Positions 1-12,665 of a stretch of DNA of 64,000 nt are shown one piece after another. Below the pieces are notes generated by a model, which had not been told where the DNA came from, searched no databases, and was given only the letters and a program-made list of their open reading frames with translations. This stretch comes from Ilyonectria destructans (lineage: Eukaryota > Ascomycota > Sordariomycetes > Hypocreales > Nectriaceae): assembly GCA_020740775.1 (NCBI GenBank), contig JAHEWK010000014.1, positions 992,001 through 1,056,000 of the forward strand, read 5' to 3'. A program made the translations under genes and the position numbers. Numbering within the stretch: position 1 is the stretch's first letter; each line of letters starts with the position of its first letter.

Positions 1-2730
1 GCATCAGAGCAATATGCGTGAGTTTCGTCGAGTTCAACTGATGTCATGTCCCAGGGGCTAACCATCCATTCCATCGCAGCTACATGTGCGATCTCAAAAG
101 TATTCCATCCCTCTCCATCATCTGTTCTGTTGACTGATTGATGTCGTTGAATAATTAGAAACCCTAGATGCCGGGGGTCACTGTGTCTTAGAGATGCCTT
201 CGGGCACTGGCAAGACTGTATCCTTGCTTTCCCTAATCGTTGCTTATCAGCAGTACATGCCAGAGAAGCGCAAGCTCATCTACTGCTCTCGTGCGTTTTC
301 CTCTCTCCACATGCAGTCCACACATTTACTCACGTCCGCTACCCCCAGGTACCATGTCGGAAATCGAGAAGGCCTTGGTCGAGCTGAAATCTCTCATGAA
401 GTATCGGGCTGAACAACTTGGCTACGAGGAAGAGTTCCGTGGTCTTGGCTTAACTAGCAGAAAGAACTTATGTCTTCATCCTTCAGTGAAACGGGAGAAG
501 AGTGGCTCAGTTGTTGATGCTCGATGCAGAAGTCTCACAGCTGGCTTCGTCAAGGAGAAGAAAGATCGGGGTGAGAATGTGGACGTTTGTGTCTACCACG
601 ACGTATGTATAATGAACGCTACCATGTCCTTTTTGTAACTCTAGTTAACCCATCGGACACAGAATCTCGACCTCCTGGAACCCCACAATCTAATCCCGAA
701 TGGCGTTTGGTCCTTTGATGACATCCTTCGCTACGGTGAAGAGCACAAGCAGTGTCCGTACTTCACTGCCCGGCGTATGGTGAGTACCACATGGCACATC
801 AACTCCAACGAAATGTTTGAGTCGCTGATAACCATTCGCAGATGCAATACTGCAATGTCGTCATTTTCTCTTACCACTACCTACTCGACCCCAAGATTGC
901 GGAACGAGTATCTCGGGACTTCTCCAAAGATTGCATTGTCGTGTTTGACGAAGCTCACAACATCGACAACGTCTGTATCGAATCTCTTAGCACTGATATT
1001 ACCGAGGACTCATTGCGCAAGGCGACGCGCGGCGCCCAAAACCTCGAGAACAGGATCGCTCAGATGCGGGAGACTGATCAGGAGCAGCTACAGAATGAGT
1101 ATCAGAAGCTCGTTCAGGGTCTTCGTGACGCGGATGAGGCCCGCCAGGAAGATGCGTTCATGTCGAATCCCGGTACACTGCCCCTTATTCTCCCACTAAT
1201 TTTGTGCGTGTGAGCGTCACTAACGATTTCATAGCTCTGCCTGAAGATCTCCTCAAAGAGGCCGTACCAGGCAACATCCGAAGAGCAGAACACTTTGTTG
1301 CCTTCCTGAAACGATTTATCGAATATCTCAAGGTGCTTTTCCCGGATTCTCTATTTAAAGTAGACCGACTCTGACCCCAACTCCAGACGCGGATGAAGGT
1401 CCGTCAAGTCATTTCAGAGACGCCGCCGTCGTTCCTGTCTCACCTGAGGGAACACACCTTCATAGAGAAGAAACCACTAAGGTTCTGTGCCGAACGACTA
1501 ACGTCGTTGGTGAGAACCCTCGAACTCACCAATATCGAGGACTACCAGCCACTACAGGAAGTGGCAACCTTTGCCACGCTTGTATCAACCTATGAGAAAG
1601 GATTCCTTCTCATCCTGGAGCCCTACGAGTCTGACACTGCCGAAGTGCCCAATCCCATTCTGCATTTCACCTGCCTCGATGCCGCAATTGCTATCCGGCC
1701 GGTGTTTGAGAGATTCTATTCCGTCATCATCACATCCGGAACCATCTCGCCTTTGGAAATATACCCCAAGATGCTAGACTTCACGACAGTCATCCAGGAG
1801 TCTTACGCTATGACGCTTGCTCGGCGATCGTTCTTGCCGATGATCGTCACCAGAGGAAGTGACCAGGCATCAGTGTCAACCAGCTTCCAAGTCCGAAATG
1901 AGCCGAGTGTGGTTCGAAACTATGGCAACCTATTGACAGAATTTGCGAAAATTACACCTGATGGTATGGTCGTTTTCTTTCCATCATACCTCTACATGGA
2001 ATCCATCATCAGCATGTGGCAGGGAATGGGCATCCTGGATGAAGTATGGAAATATAAGCTCATTCTAGTCGAGACGCCCGATGCCCAAGAAACGTCACTT
2101 GCGCTAGAGACGTATCGCACAGCATGCTGTAACGGGCGAGGAGCCGTCCTTCTCTGCGTCGCGCGAGGAAAGGTTTCCGAGGGAATCGATTTTGATCACC
2201 AGTACGGCCGGACTGTGCTCTGTATTGGAGTGCCCTTCCAGTACACCGAGTCACGTATCCTTAAGGCCAGACTAGAATTCTTGCGGGAAACATACCGCAT
2301 CAAGGAAAATGACTTCCTCTCCTTCGACGCCATGCGCCACGCTGCGCAGTGCCTTGGTCGAGTCCTGCGTGGCAAGGACGATTACGGGATCATGGTTCTG
2401 GCCGATCGTCGATTCCAGAAGAAGCGGACACAACTGCCCAAGTGGATCAATCAAGGTCTCCTTGAAGTCGACGTGAACCTGAGCACTGATATGGCTGTCA
2501 GTAGCGCGAGGAGGTTCTTGAGGACTATGGCACAACCCTTTCGGGCCAAGGACCAGGATGGAATCAGCACATGGGGTCCCAGAGACCTGAAGGAGCACAA
2601 GGAAAAAATGGACATGGAGCGGATCAAGGAGCTTGAGGAGGCGGCCCAGAACCCTCAGGCCACAGCCCAGAACTACGATTACGACGAAGAGCTAGATCAG
2701 GATATGATGGAGCTGGAGGAGGGTTTCTAG
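1..2730 (+). CDS. rad3: RAD3/XPD-type 5'->3' DNA helicase of TFIIH, 5' end outside window
   Basis: ATP-dependent 5'-3' helicase subunit of TFIIH, acting in nucleotide excision repair and RNA polymerase II initiation. Exons read from the sequence: <1..17, 80..99, 159..290, 349..602, 663..779, 842..1172, 1235..1332, 1387..2730. Every junction restores the frame, giving 770 visible residues. Only about two dozen N-terminal residues are missing compared with the usual ~800 aa. Visible motifs: Walker A PSGTGKT (about residues 26-32 of the visible part), cysteines of the Fe-S domain ([20 protein letters not shown]), the DEAH box in [10 protein letters not shown], and motif [11 protein letters not shown]. 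The C-terminus ends in an acidic run ([17 protein letters not shown]). The gene converges on the phospholipase gene, with about 300 bp between them. Family identity is very secure. Exon boundaries are inferred from homology and splice consensus. Confidence 0.95.
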
Positions 2731-3028
2731 ATTTCTCGGTTTCTCGGTTTCTCAATTTGTAACCCGGTCCCGTCTTTCCAATGAAAATTGCCACTTAGAA
2801 GGGAAAAGGACGTAATATTGTATAACAAAATTGTCGGTCTATCTAAAAGCGCGTCATCAATACCATCTATTTGTGCCGTGGTTCCTCTCCGTGGGGTATT
2901 CTATGTAAAGGGTCTCTCTGTATCTCGTAACTCCAAATCTTTCAAACACTCGCTCCATCGCGCCAATCTGGAAAAGTAAAACAATACGTGCTCAGCTAAT
3001 AGCTGCGGTGGTGCTACAAAGTGACAAT
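2731..3028. other. Convergent 3' intergenic region
   Basis: This 298-bp stretch lies between the stop codons of the RAD3-like (+) and DDHD (-) genes and must hold both 3' ends. A short direct repeat, gatttctcggtttctcggtttctc, follows the first stop codon at about 2730-2754. No further gene is seen. Confidence 0.6.
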
Positions 3029-6000
3029 CTAGTTGACCAACAATCTCTTGGTGACCTTGACAGCTCTCATGGCCGGGAGTGTGTGCGCCCGGCCCGGTCG
3101 TCTCCCAATTTCGATGCATAGCATACGGATAAAGTCGTTGTTGGTCCAGTAGCTCGTGTGCGCGCTCAACATGTTCAGGTACTGGATCTCCAGCGGACCG
3201 CCGCCGGAGCGTAGATACCAGTCGATCTGGCCATTATCGTTGAGAAGGAAAGCCTTCTTCTCGGCAATCTCCTCACGAGTGAAGTCGTGGACTTCAAGCT
3301 CGAGCTGCGAGGGGAGGCGGATCGTCGTGGGTCGTTCCGGCTCCGGGGCGAGCGTATTCGGTGCCGGGGTCATCCCTGGCACGACATTGCGCATCGCGTC
3401 GCCGACTGACTTCCAGAGCGAGCTGGCAAGGCTAGGAACGTAGGCTGACTTGAGGCTCGAGGCGTAGACGGGATCTACAGCTCCGTTGAGGAGATAAGCG
3501 ATAGGATCTTCTTTAGCAAGGACGTTGTAGATGTTTTCGACAGCCAAACATCCAAAGGTACCAGCCTCTCCGACCACACTATTGGCAACCGTATCGCTTG
3601 AGTCGGCCCCTGGTTTCATCCGTCCATACCGAGGCATCAAGGTGCCTCTCTCTAGGAGCAGGAAGAATCCTGCCGGGCTCCCTGCGAGAAATAGGTTTGT
3701 AGTGTCAAACTCGAAAAAACGCGACTCGGGCTCTTTCAGTGACAGGTCGATTTTTGGCACCATCGTCGGCTGGTGCGATAGAACCTCGAGCGCCATCGCG
3801 CTGCCCAGAGAATGGCCGATGAGGTGAACACGCCCATTTTCGGTAAAGCCTGGGTTGTTCCGACACCAAAGGCGATAGACCCTATTCGCTTCCAACACCA
3901 GTGCCTTGATCATCTTTCCCTTGTGATGAGACATGTAGAACGGAATATCAAACATGACATCCGATATCATACTGCGGACGGCGGGAATAGTATCAGGCTC
4001 AATATCTTTCAGTCCAAAACCTTCGGGTGTGTATGCCGCCTTGTCTTCCTCCTTCATTGGGCCTCCGTCTTCGAAGGACAGTCCCATTCTCCAGTTCAAG
4101 GGCAGAATCATCAGGCCGTTTTGGCCATCGCGGAGCACTTCCTGGACAATTGGGCTCTGGAGTTCCATATTCACTGCTCGTCGGAAGCCGCTTATAGCAT
4201 GCGTGAAATGGAAACTCTCTACCCGCTCTGCGAATTTCTGGCCAATTCCGTGGGCAACAAGAACCAGATCAGTCACCTGTCCTCGTTCCTTTTCGGCCCT
4301 GCAAGCAGAGCACACATCTGGCCCGGTGCTTTCATGCGACTCATCCGCTGCGGAAGCCCCTGGCTTGTTAGGCGCCTGCTTCTTGTGGTGGACACGTTCC
4401 CAGGCATTGCGGTCAAATCCCCGCACAACCGGGACTCCGACTGTCAAACCTTTCATGATCTTCCAGACGGGTCGTCTGCCATAATATGCAGAGGGTTTGA
4501 GGCTGGGTTTCAAGAGAAAGGCCTGTGTTGAATTCTTATAAATAACATGGTAGTTCAAAAATGGGCGGTTCGGTGACTCGGCTTTGTCCACCGAGGTGGG
4601 CTCAATGATTCCCTCAGCGGCCGCTTCTCCCCGAAAGCAGCGGGCTGCACAGAATGAGTTGGAGGATATGGTGTTCTCGGTCAATCCGTCGTCGTCTTCG
4701 GAAGCAAACTCAGATTCCTTGGGCCATAGTCGGTGCGAGACCTTTTCCTCGCCAAGGGGCCCCACGTCGATAGCACAGCGTATTTCATCGCTCCAGGTCT
4801 CCGTCCACGGCTTGAGCTCCTGGAAACCAGCCTCGAGTTGATTTGCAACAGCAGCGGGAATTGGAAGCATCGTGTCCCTTAGCAATGTCAGCGCGATCGC
4901 CCGGACCTTCACCTGCATCAAGAACTCACCTGTAGAACCAAGTAGCTCTCATAACCACTGCAACATCATTCACTGGTGACCAGTAAATAGGCTTCATCTG
5001 AAGCGTGGGCAACGACACCATATGCAGTCTCGATACTCCCACGGCGATGTCAACAGTATCTGGTCGATGCTTGCCGCCTATTGCAATGCCCGTCATCTCC
5101 GTCGTTCCCACTTCACTATCCCGTCTACCTACCACATCATGCGGATCCTCATGGTGAGTCCCACCTGGCAGGGGACTATCTGCTCGGGGCATAAGAGTAT
5201 CAGGGTATGAGTCAGGAGTGCCAACTCGGACAAATGGTTTTCCTGAGATGCCATCGTCAAGAACCGGGGGTCGAGTGAGTGCCGGACTGCCAGTGGGGGT
5301 CTGTGTTCGAGGCGATCGGGTTTTGTGATGGGATGCCGATAGTGCATGGCTCTTGATATCTATTCCACTGTTGAGGGGCGATGTTCCTTGGTTTCGGCTT
5401 GTCGCGCCTCGAGATTCGGTTGTCTTGAAAATTCGAGATATCGGGTGCGCGATTGGGTTAGCATTAGATCCGGCTCGGGAGCGGCTGGTTGTGGTATCGA
5501 CAGTTGAAGGACGCCCTTCATGGATACTCGCTGCCTCTTCTTTAAGACGGCCGAGCGCTAGAACAACCTGGTGCATCACTTCATCGAGACTAAGAGCAGG
5601 CATCTGCTTCCTAACCAGGGCACAGAATGTATTTTCGAGCTCCTCCGACACATCAACTACCAGCTCGGAACAGCAGGCGGGTATAGGGGTTGCCGGTAGA
5701 GCTCCATGTGAAGACATCGATAGATCTTGGGGTTGGTATTTGCTTCGATGCCTATCCCAGTGAGTAGACGCGATATCATGTATAAGCGATTCCAGCTTGT
5801 CACTGTTGGTATGCAATGAGCGGGCATCCAAGGGTTGGCCACGCCTCACATCTTCATGAGCTCGTTGATCATCATCAGACGTGAGACTCAGCCAACCCTT
5901 CTCCAGTGCATTATTATCACCTCGGGCAAACGGACGCAGCTGGCCCTTGGCGTACCTCGACTCGGGCGGACCAGTAGCGGAGCTGGTTGACAGCGGGTCG

Positions 6001-6134
6001 TCGATGGGGATAACGGACGAGTAGAAGAATTGGGCTTCCACAGGGGGCATTTCATCTTCTCGGTCGACGCGAGTGACGGGGGCCAGGCGGCACTTGGCCC
6101 CATAGGTGTGGTCGTGATTGTTGTTGTTTGCCAT
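3029..6134 (-). CDS. DDHD-domain phospholipase (PA-PLA1 family)
   Basis: Predicted intracellular phospholipase A1 related to the PA-preferring PLA1/Sec23-interacting family, acting at secretory-pathway or mitochondrial membranes. Two exons on the minus strand, 6134..4930 and 4877..3029, flank a 52-bp intron (gtgagt..ctaag), giving 1,017 aa. The N-terminal half has the conserved FFYSSVIPIDDPLS and KGQLRPFARGDNNALEK blocks, then a Ser/Pro/Thr-rich linker. The lipase nucleophile is in GHSLGSAMAL near residue 755. The C-terminal DDHD domain shows LFLAGSPAGFF, NVLAKEDPIAYLLN, GQIDWYL and LSAHTSYW, which supply the conserved Asp and His residues. The start at 6134 was chosen because of its strong context (acaccATGG). 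An upstream in-frame ATG at 6266 would add 44 poorly conserved-looking residues. The family is secure. Substrate and location are inference. Confidence 0.92.
4878..4929 (-). other. Intron of the DDHD phospholipase gene
   Basis: A 52-bp intron with donor gtgagt and acceptor ctaag. Removing it joins ..ATWFY to R-DTMLPIPA.. in frame. Without splicing the first exon hits a stop immediately. Confidence 0.85.
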
Positions 6135-7683
6135 GGTGTCTAGAATGTCGTCACTAGCAGTAACAATCCAGTGGCACTGGGCCTCGAGCAGCTGGGTGCA
6201 GGCGGCTTGGCTGTCGGATGGGCCATAGAGGCAAGGCGATGCGAGGGCTTGTTGCTTGTCATGCAAGTTGTTAGGCAGGAAAAAATGGTCGACTGTGGAC
6301 AGGCAGACGACGTAGTGTTTGGTTCACCGACCTTAGTCCATCAAGTTGATGACGTGGGAGCTGCTCAATCTCATGCTGCCTTTAAAAAGTGGGCCTCTAT
6401 AATGCGAGTATCAGAAGGTACCCCGCCTGCCATGCTAGGTATCTATGACAACTATGGGCACTCTGGGGGGCGTGGGAGTACTTAGATTAAAGCCCGGATA
6501 CATGAAGGTGCGTTTTCGCCTGAAGCTAACAAGTTCACATGCAACAGAACAGGCACCATAACTTATGCCAACAAATCGGACCTTACCCTGGACCTGAACG
6601 TGATCCACGAGTGTCTCCATCCTGCCTCAAGCACTGATCATTTGAGCAATAGCGACAATACGATTTCCTTTGAGGAGAATTCTGTCAAGGAGGGTAGTGG
6701 TCAGTCCGGTTCGTCAGCCTTTGTCTGCGTTGGTTCATCGACAAGTTGGTCGCCACGGTACCCAAGAAACTGGCGGCGGTCGCTTGGACATGGAGAAAAT
6801 TCATCAAGCCCAAAAACTCCCGCCGATAACAGGGGAGGATTGTCTGGAAGAATCCAAAACCAGTGACCAGGCTCTAAGATATGACACAGATTCAGAACGG
6901 CCATTAGGTTTCTAGGGGGGGTACTTGGGTTTTGAGTCAGTCATGGATTTTCGTGTCGGCAATCGGGTTTTCGGGTCAACCGATCGGGTTCTCGGAGAGC
7001 ATCGTCTTTGTCTCCTTTGCCATGTGAGTGAAATGGAGTTTGCCAAAGCCGATGTTGATGATCTGAAACGAGACACGACGCTTGGAAAGCCCGGCCGTGA
7101 TGTAATATTCTGCTACATGAAGCCTGAAAGGTTCAGCGACAAATCCCGAGGCTTCAATATCAAATATCTGTTATGGCATGGAAGCACATTACCCGCATGC
7201 AACCACGGCAGCACGGATGCCGAGCCGGTACAGGCATGCGAAGCCTCGGGGATTTTTATTCTCTTTGCCTCGGGGAAGACATCTTGATCACTCTTCCGTC
7301 GGCCCCACCCTTCCCGGAGCATCAACTCCACACCAGAGCGGCGAAGAGACGAGGGAGATCAGCAAGGGCATCGTTCCGGGTGTCACAGGTTGGTTTTCAT
7401 GCATCTTGACCAACGCGGTATGTGCTTTCCGCATTTCCGAGCTTCCATAAAAACAACCTATGATAGATCTCGACGGCGTCGAAAGTGCGGGGAATCACTT
7501 TCCGAGGTGGGGATAAAGCGAGTTGGAGAGGGGAGCCAGATGAGTCAACAATCAACGAGTTGTTGTTTCCCAGAAACAATTATCGATACATCTCTCCTTG
7601 TTCCCGTAACCAGAACCGACCTCCAAACACACAAGACACAATAAATTGGAGCAAGATTTGTGACATCGGCACGACAGGTCAAG
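6135..7683. other. Divergent intergenic region, no gene seen
   Basis: About 1.55 kb between the divergent phospholipase (-) and aldo-keto reductase (+) genes. Open frames here are short, overlap on both strands and show no recognisable domain or codon pattern. It presumably holds both promoters and leaders. A small ORF at 6925-7287 was considered and not accepted. Confidence 0.5.
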
Positions 7684-9170
7684 ATGGAATACACGAGGTA
7701 GAACCTCATGTTTCGAGTTGCGACGCGACGCCAATTCTGACAATAGCATGTCAACTGACTTATCATGATAGGCTCGGAGAGAGTGGCCTCAAGGTCTCCA
7801 AGATCATCATGGGATGCATGGTCTTTGGCAGCTCCAAGTGGGAGGGGTCCCCCTGGACCCTGGACGAGGAGGACGGCCTCGAGCTGCTCAAGAAGGCTTA
7901 TGATCTCGGCATAAATACATGGGTATGTACGTCCGTACACTTCTGTGAAAACGGCGAGGAGCCTGCCAGAAAGAGTTGGCTCACCTATGAACCAGGATAC
8001 GGCCGACTTTTACTCGAATGGAGCGTCCGAGGTCATTGTTGGCAAGGCCCTCAAGAAATACAATATACCTCGGAACAAGGTCACAATTCTTAGCAAGGTT
8101 TACTTTCCTATCACTGAAGGAGAAGGTGTCCGGGTCGCTCCCATCAACGACGGAGCGATAGTGAATCAGATGGGCCTCTCGAGGAAGCACATCTTTGATG
8201 CTGTCGACGGGTGCCTTCGACGCCTCGATACGGATTACATTGGTACGTGCAGTGTTATCCCCGGTGTTCTGTACGTAGGCGTCGCCAGTGATAACCGCCA
8301 AGTGGTGGGCAATCGAATCCTAGCAGGTTCCCTGGGTTCGTCGCCTCTGTTGTCGCTGTCGCTGTTGCTGTTGCTGGTGATGGTGCTGTGCGTGCTGTAT
8401 CCGCAAATGGTGCTGATTCGGCTGCGGCCCATGGCATTCCAAAAGCAGAAAGCTGTGCAGGCGACCAGGGTTTATTCCAAATGGATAAGTGGTGTTCCTC
8501 CAAGGAGGCCCATGCGCTGAGAGCGCGCCCGAGCTGTATCGATCCATGCTGATGACTGGGATGTGGTTTATTAGATGTTCTCCAGATCCATCGCCTAGAC
8601 CGGGACACGCCACCTGAGGAGATTATGAAAGCCCTGCACGACGTGGTTATGTCTGGCAAAGTGCGATACATCGGAGCCAGCTCCATGTGGACATGGGAGT
8701 TTGCCCAGCTGCAGCACATCGCAGAGCTGAAAGGGTGGACCAAGTTCATCTCCATGCAGAACTTCTACAACCTGGTCTATCGAGAGGAAGAGCGGGAGAT
8801 GATTCCCTTTTGCAAGGCGACGGGGGTCGGCATCATCCCTTGGTCGCCAATGGCTCGGGGATTGCTCACCCGGCCCTGGGGCACGGCCGAGAGCGAGCGA
8901 GCCCGCGGAGACAAGTACAGCGCCGTGTGGAACGTGGGAGCCAGCGGCGAGGTTGTCGGCCGAGTCGAGCAGCTGGCCAAGAAGAAGGGTGTCAGCATGG
9001 CCGTGCTGGCCACGGCGTGGGTGCTGCACAAGGGCTGCTCCCCGATCCTAGGCCTGAACAAGCCCGAGAGAATCGAAGAGGCGGTTGGCGCGCTGCAGGT
9101 TCGGTTCACCGAGGACGAAGTCAAGTTTCTCGAGGAGGAGTACAAGCCGCGCGCTGTGCAGGGCCATTAA
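7684..9170 (+). CDS. Aldo-keto reductase
   Basis: NAD(P)H-dependent oxidoreductase of the aldo-keto reductase superfamily, in the fungal group annotated as versiconal hemiacetal acetate reductase-like or aryl-alcohol dehydrogenase-like. Exons 7684..7697, 7772..7922, 7996..8242 and 8575..9170 give 335 aa, the family's usual length. The first exon is only 14 nt (MEYT plus two bases) and joins RLGESGLKVSK, the usual start of these proteins. The catalytic tetrad is visible: Asp56 and Tyr61 in DTADFYSNG, Lys89 in TILSKVYF and His143 in VLQIHRLD. The conserved GIIPWSPMARGLL motif lies further on. Introns are 74, 73 and 332 bp; the last is unusually long for this locus and holds a CTG/TTG-type microsatellite. 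The substrate cannot be told, and no secondary-metabolite genes are adjacent. Confidence 0.9.
8243..8574 (+). other. Long intron of the aldo-keto reductase gene with microsatellite
   Basis: A 332-bp intron (donor gtacgt, acceptor ttattag), against 41-76 bp for most others in the window. It contains an imperfect trinucleotide run of ctg/ttg units at about 8346-8395. Exon phase across it is restored exactly, joining ..DTDYI to DVLQIH.. . Confidence 0.75.
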
Positions 9171-10535
9171 TCCACAATCCCACAATCCCACATCACATCG
9201 CCATCCCCAGGATGTCTCCGTAACGTTTCTGGGACGTTTCTGGGACATCTGACGATTACTTGCAAATAGCAAATTTAGCCACGGCAAAGCAATGCATGCC
9301 TACATTAGCAGTCCCACGTCGCCGTCGTGCCCCGTGTTGGCCCGTGTACGTGTACTTAGTACATGCGTAGCTTCTGTAGGGACACAGACCATCTCAGACC
9401 CTGAATGCCATACGAACCAACCCGAGCGAGGTCTCTCGTCTCTGTGGGCAGAGTGATTCAGGCGCCCCGGCGGCAAAACGGGCGCCTAGTCATAGGCTCG
9501 TCGACCGCCGGGTGGAGGGGAATCAGTCGAGACGGAAGCAGGCAGAGGCAGGGAGGACCGATCGGGACAATGCTCCTGCACAATGCTTCAGCCGCCCCCC
9601 CCGCTCGCAGCGCCGTCAAAAGTGTCCCGCCTGCCTCTGCCGGTCTGGCTTGATCTGGTGGTGTCAGGCCACAAATGACTTGCGTGGTCGTTTCGACGCG
9701 CCCCGAGGCGCGTACTCGGCGCCTGTCCCCTCTCGTTGAAGATTTTCAAGTCGCACAGGCGCTAGATTCAGCGCCATCGCCGTTGTTTCTGCATCGTCCA
9801 CGATCCGGGGGGCGCGGGCGCACGCGGGCGTGGGCGGTGGGCGTCGGGGGGGGGCGATATCGCAGCGTAGTATGGGAGACGTAAACAGGCATCCATGCCC
9901 GTCATGTCCCATCTCCACAAGGCGGCCCGAGAGAGCCACAGCCCGCAACCTTGACAGCCACACGGCCCACCCCAGAACAAACTAAAGGCACCAGTCCGAG
10001 CAGGGGTGTGCCAACAATAGCCCGGACATGGCCAAGCACGGCCAAAGCGTGGCTAATTATGGTAGTACGTATTGGAAAGCCCATCGCCATCGTCCCCATT
10101 TCAGTCTCGATCCGCAAATATTCCGAACATGTCAAAGGGTCATAGGGTCGTCGAGAGCAGGGTCGTAGGGCCTAGGGTCGCGCTACAGGGGGTTTACAAC
10201 AAGGGTGCCCCTTCGTACACTGGGTGCCCGGACCCCTCGTGCTCTAGACCCAAGCTGACCAACTTGACTTTACGAGCACCGAGGTAGGTAGGAGGTAGGA
10301 GGTAGGTACTTCCCTGTATGGAGACCCTACCAACTGCACGCAGGTTCCCAGGTAGGCAAGTCCCGAGGCAGGCAGGAGGGTGCTTTCCCGATGCGGTCTG
10401 GAGAGGTAAGGGAGCTGGGCACATGGAGGGAGGACCTAACCGCAAAGAAGGAAGGCTGCCGCGTCACGGAAATGTACACTGTCGCCAGCCGTGGAATTCC
10501 AAGTACACAATGACGGCTAGGGTTCTTCAACGGCC

Positions 10536-10561
10536 AAAAAAAAAAAAAAAAAAAAAAAAAA
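10536..10561 (+). repeat. Poly(A) homopolymer, 26 nt
   Basis: An uninterrupted run of 26 adenines in the intergenic region. It could be the poly(A) tail scar of a retroposed sequence, but nothing upstream resembles a gene or LINE, so simple slippage is equally likely. Confidence 0.9.
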
Positions 10562-11614
10562 GGCCCCGGAGAACCACTGGGGAATACCCAACGGTCTTCC
10601 TGGGTTGCCCGTGGGTCGCCCTGGGTCGCCTGGTGGGATCCGTGCTGGATACCACTGTGACACACGGTGCCCGTGTTACATCACAGGCCCTAAAGTTCTC
10701 AGCTAGCAGGGACCTGTCCTGGAGGGATCCTTTCTCTCCCAGCCAGGCCGGAGCAGCGGCCCTCATCGTTCTTCACTGGCCAACAATCCGAGCGGCCGAC
10801 CAGGGTCTGTCCTGTTTCGTCCATTGCCCTCCTCTCGTTCGCCCCGTCCGTACATGTACGTCAAGGCCATCATATCTGATCTAGTCCCGTCTAGGATTGG
10901 ACTCGCATCGCCCTGCCCCGACTGGCGCCACATGATCCGTTTCTCGACTCTAAGGCGGCAAACCAGCCCGACTGTTCACGGAGTACGGAGAACAGGCCTA
11001 CCTCCCTGGTACATAGTGATGACAAGCTCGCGTGCGATCCATCCCCTTGATCGATGCGCGCCTCTGGGCGTTCGCTTGTCGAGCACTATGTAGGCAAGGC
11101 GCCCTGCCTTGCCTGTCAGCGCAAGGGCCGAGTGGTCCCTGTCTGCAAGGCGTCGTCCAGGCTCAAGTTCAACCTGGGACTCAACTCAGGCTCAACCCGT
11201 TGGCGAGCCAATCCGGTATTATCCAGCTATTTTGGCGGTGCTCGACTTGACCGTCTTGGGTTTGGGTTTGTGTCTGCTTTGACGGCCCATGGGACTGTAC
11301 ATACCCGCCTGTGCCTTACCTTGCCGCCCGCCATCTGCCGTCCCTCGTTTGACAGTCCGTCTTCCAGGAAGTCCCTTGCAGTGATGATGGCTACACCACC
11401 ACCCACCCGGACCAGGCGTTGGGGCATGGATCATCGAGCCCATGGGGGCCAAGTGTCATTGCATGGGGAGCACACTCGGACGGTTCTGTTCAAGTTGGTT
11501 CCTCATGTGGAGAAACCTCTCGGTTTGTTCATGGGGACCTAGTCCCTCTGGACCCATGTGGCCCCAATCTGTGGTTGATGGGCCCCGGTGCTCTATCACC
11601 ATCTCCCCTCTATC

Positions 11615-11632
11615 GCTCTCTCTGTCTCTCTC

Positions 11633-11668
<36 letters not shown>
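11615..11668 (+). repeat. CT-rich microsatellite
   Basis: An almost pure (CT)n tract interrupted by three GT units. It lies about 1 kb upstream of the zinc-finger gene start, in its probable promoter or leader. Confidence 0.9.
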
Positions 11669-11670
<2 letters not shown>

Positions 11671-12665
11671 CACGCTCTCCGTTGCCTCTCTCTGCCTCCC
11701 CCACCTCTGCTTCGCTTCTCCCACCCTACTTCTCTCTTCATCCTCTTTGCACCCACTTCCTGTGTCATCCCGTTATAACCCACAGCTCCTACTCTTTCCG
11801 TTGTAGTGAGGAGATGGGTTCGATATCCTACTCTGTGATGTGTCCTTAGCCTGAGCTGATTTTGACGAATGTACGGAGTACAAGGAATAGACCTGCCAAA
11901 ACTGTTATCTCTTTGGAACACACACTCACCCATCAAGATCTGTCAAGTCCAAGATGCCCCGGCCTTGTGGTTGGCGAACAAGACCCCTGACCTGGTCCTC
12001 ATTTCGCTCTCGGCCCCGGCCCCATCACCCGCTTCATCACACCTCCCTACTGGCCTGGGACGCTGCGAACGCAAGCTGTCTCCCCATCATCCTGCCTGTT
12101 TCTTCTGACCCCATGTCGGCGGAGTCTGATCCTTCGCACTACCCTCACCCTCACATGTGTTTAATTCATCGACAACGGTTTCGTCAACGGCAGGCTCCGC
12201 CTTGAAGTGTCTTTGTAAATGTTGCCCACTCTGGCCCTCCCCTCTGCCTCCCCTCCTCCTTTCTTATACCTATTCCCGACGGCGGCCGGCCATACACTCC
12301 TCGAGGCATCGCCTCTTGTTTCGTGCCGATCATCTCTGCTGCGAAACCTGCTTTAAACGAGTCTGCCTGTCAATTGTTTCCTGGCCTTCCTTCTCTACCC
12401 ACTCCCCGGACCCAACCGCTAGCTCTCTTTAGCCCTCGACGTCCCGTGTTGGCCTGTCTGCATTGTCTCACTGCCTAGCTGCCGTTCCGAAACCAAGGCC
12501 TTCCAGATGCGATTCGATTCTCCATCGTAGCGCACCGGCCGTCGTGGTCTTTAGTTCCCGCGAGTCTCTTTCCTGGGCCGGGTGCGCGTGTCCAGCTGGA
12601 TCTGGCAAATCTTGGCCTCGTCAAGGCTTCCCGGAACAGCCCGCACGCCACACAGCAACCTCGAC

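Larger units (their letters stand above)
9171..12665. other. 3.5-kb gene-free stretch upstream of a zinc-finger gene
   Basis: No supportable gene. The stretch holds a 26-base A run (10536-10561), a ggtaggagg-type repeat at about 10280-10312, a long CT/CTGT microsatellite (about 11615-11668) and a pyrimidine-rich tract down to about 12450. The last several hundred bases look like the pyrimidine-rich leader of the downstream regulator. Several short upstream ATGs are present. All long open frames here run through low-complexity sequence. Confidence 0.5.

Noticed and set aside
6925..7287. A 120-codon frame between the phospholipase and aldo-keto reductase genes
   Set aside because: No recognisable motif, no clear splice partners and overlapping frames in both directions. 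A lineage-specific small gene cannot be fully excluded without transcripts.
10318..10884. A 188-codon open frame on the plus strand
   Set aside because: It runs through the 26-base A homopolymer (poly-Lys) and low-complexity intergenic DNA, has no domain, and overlaps equally long frames on the other strand.
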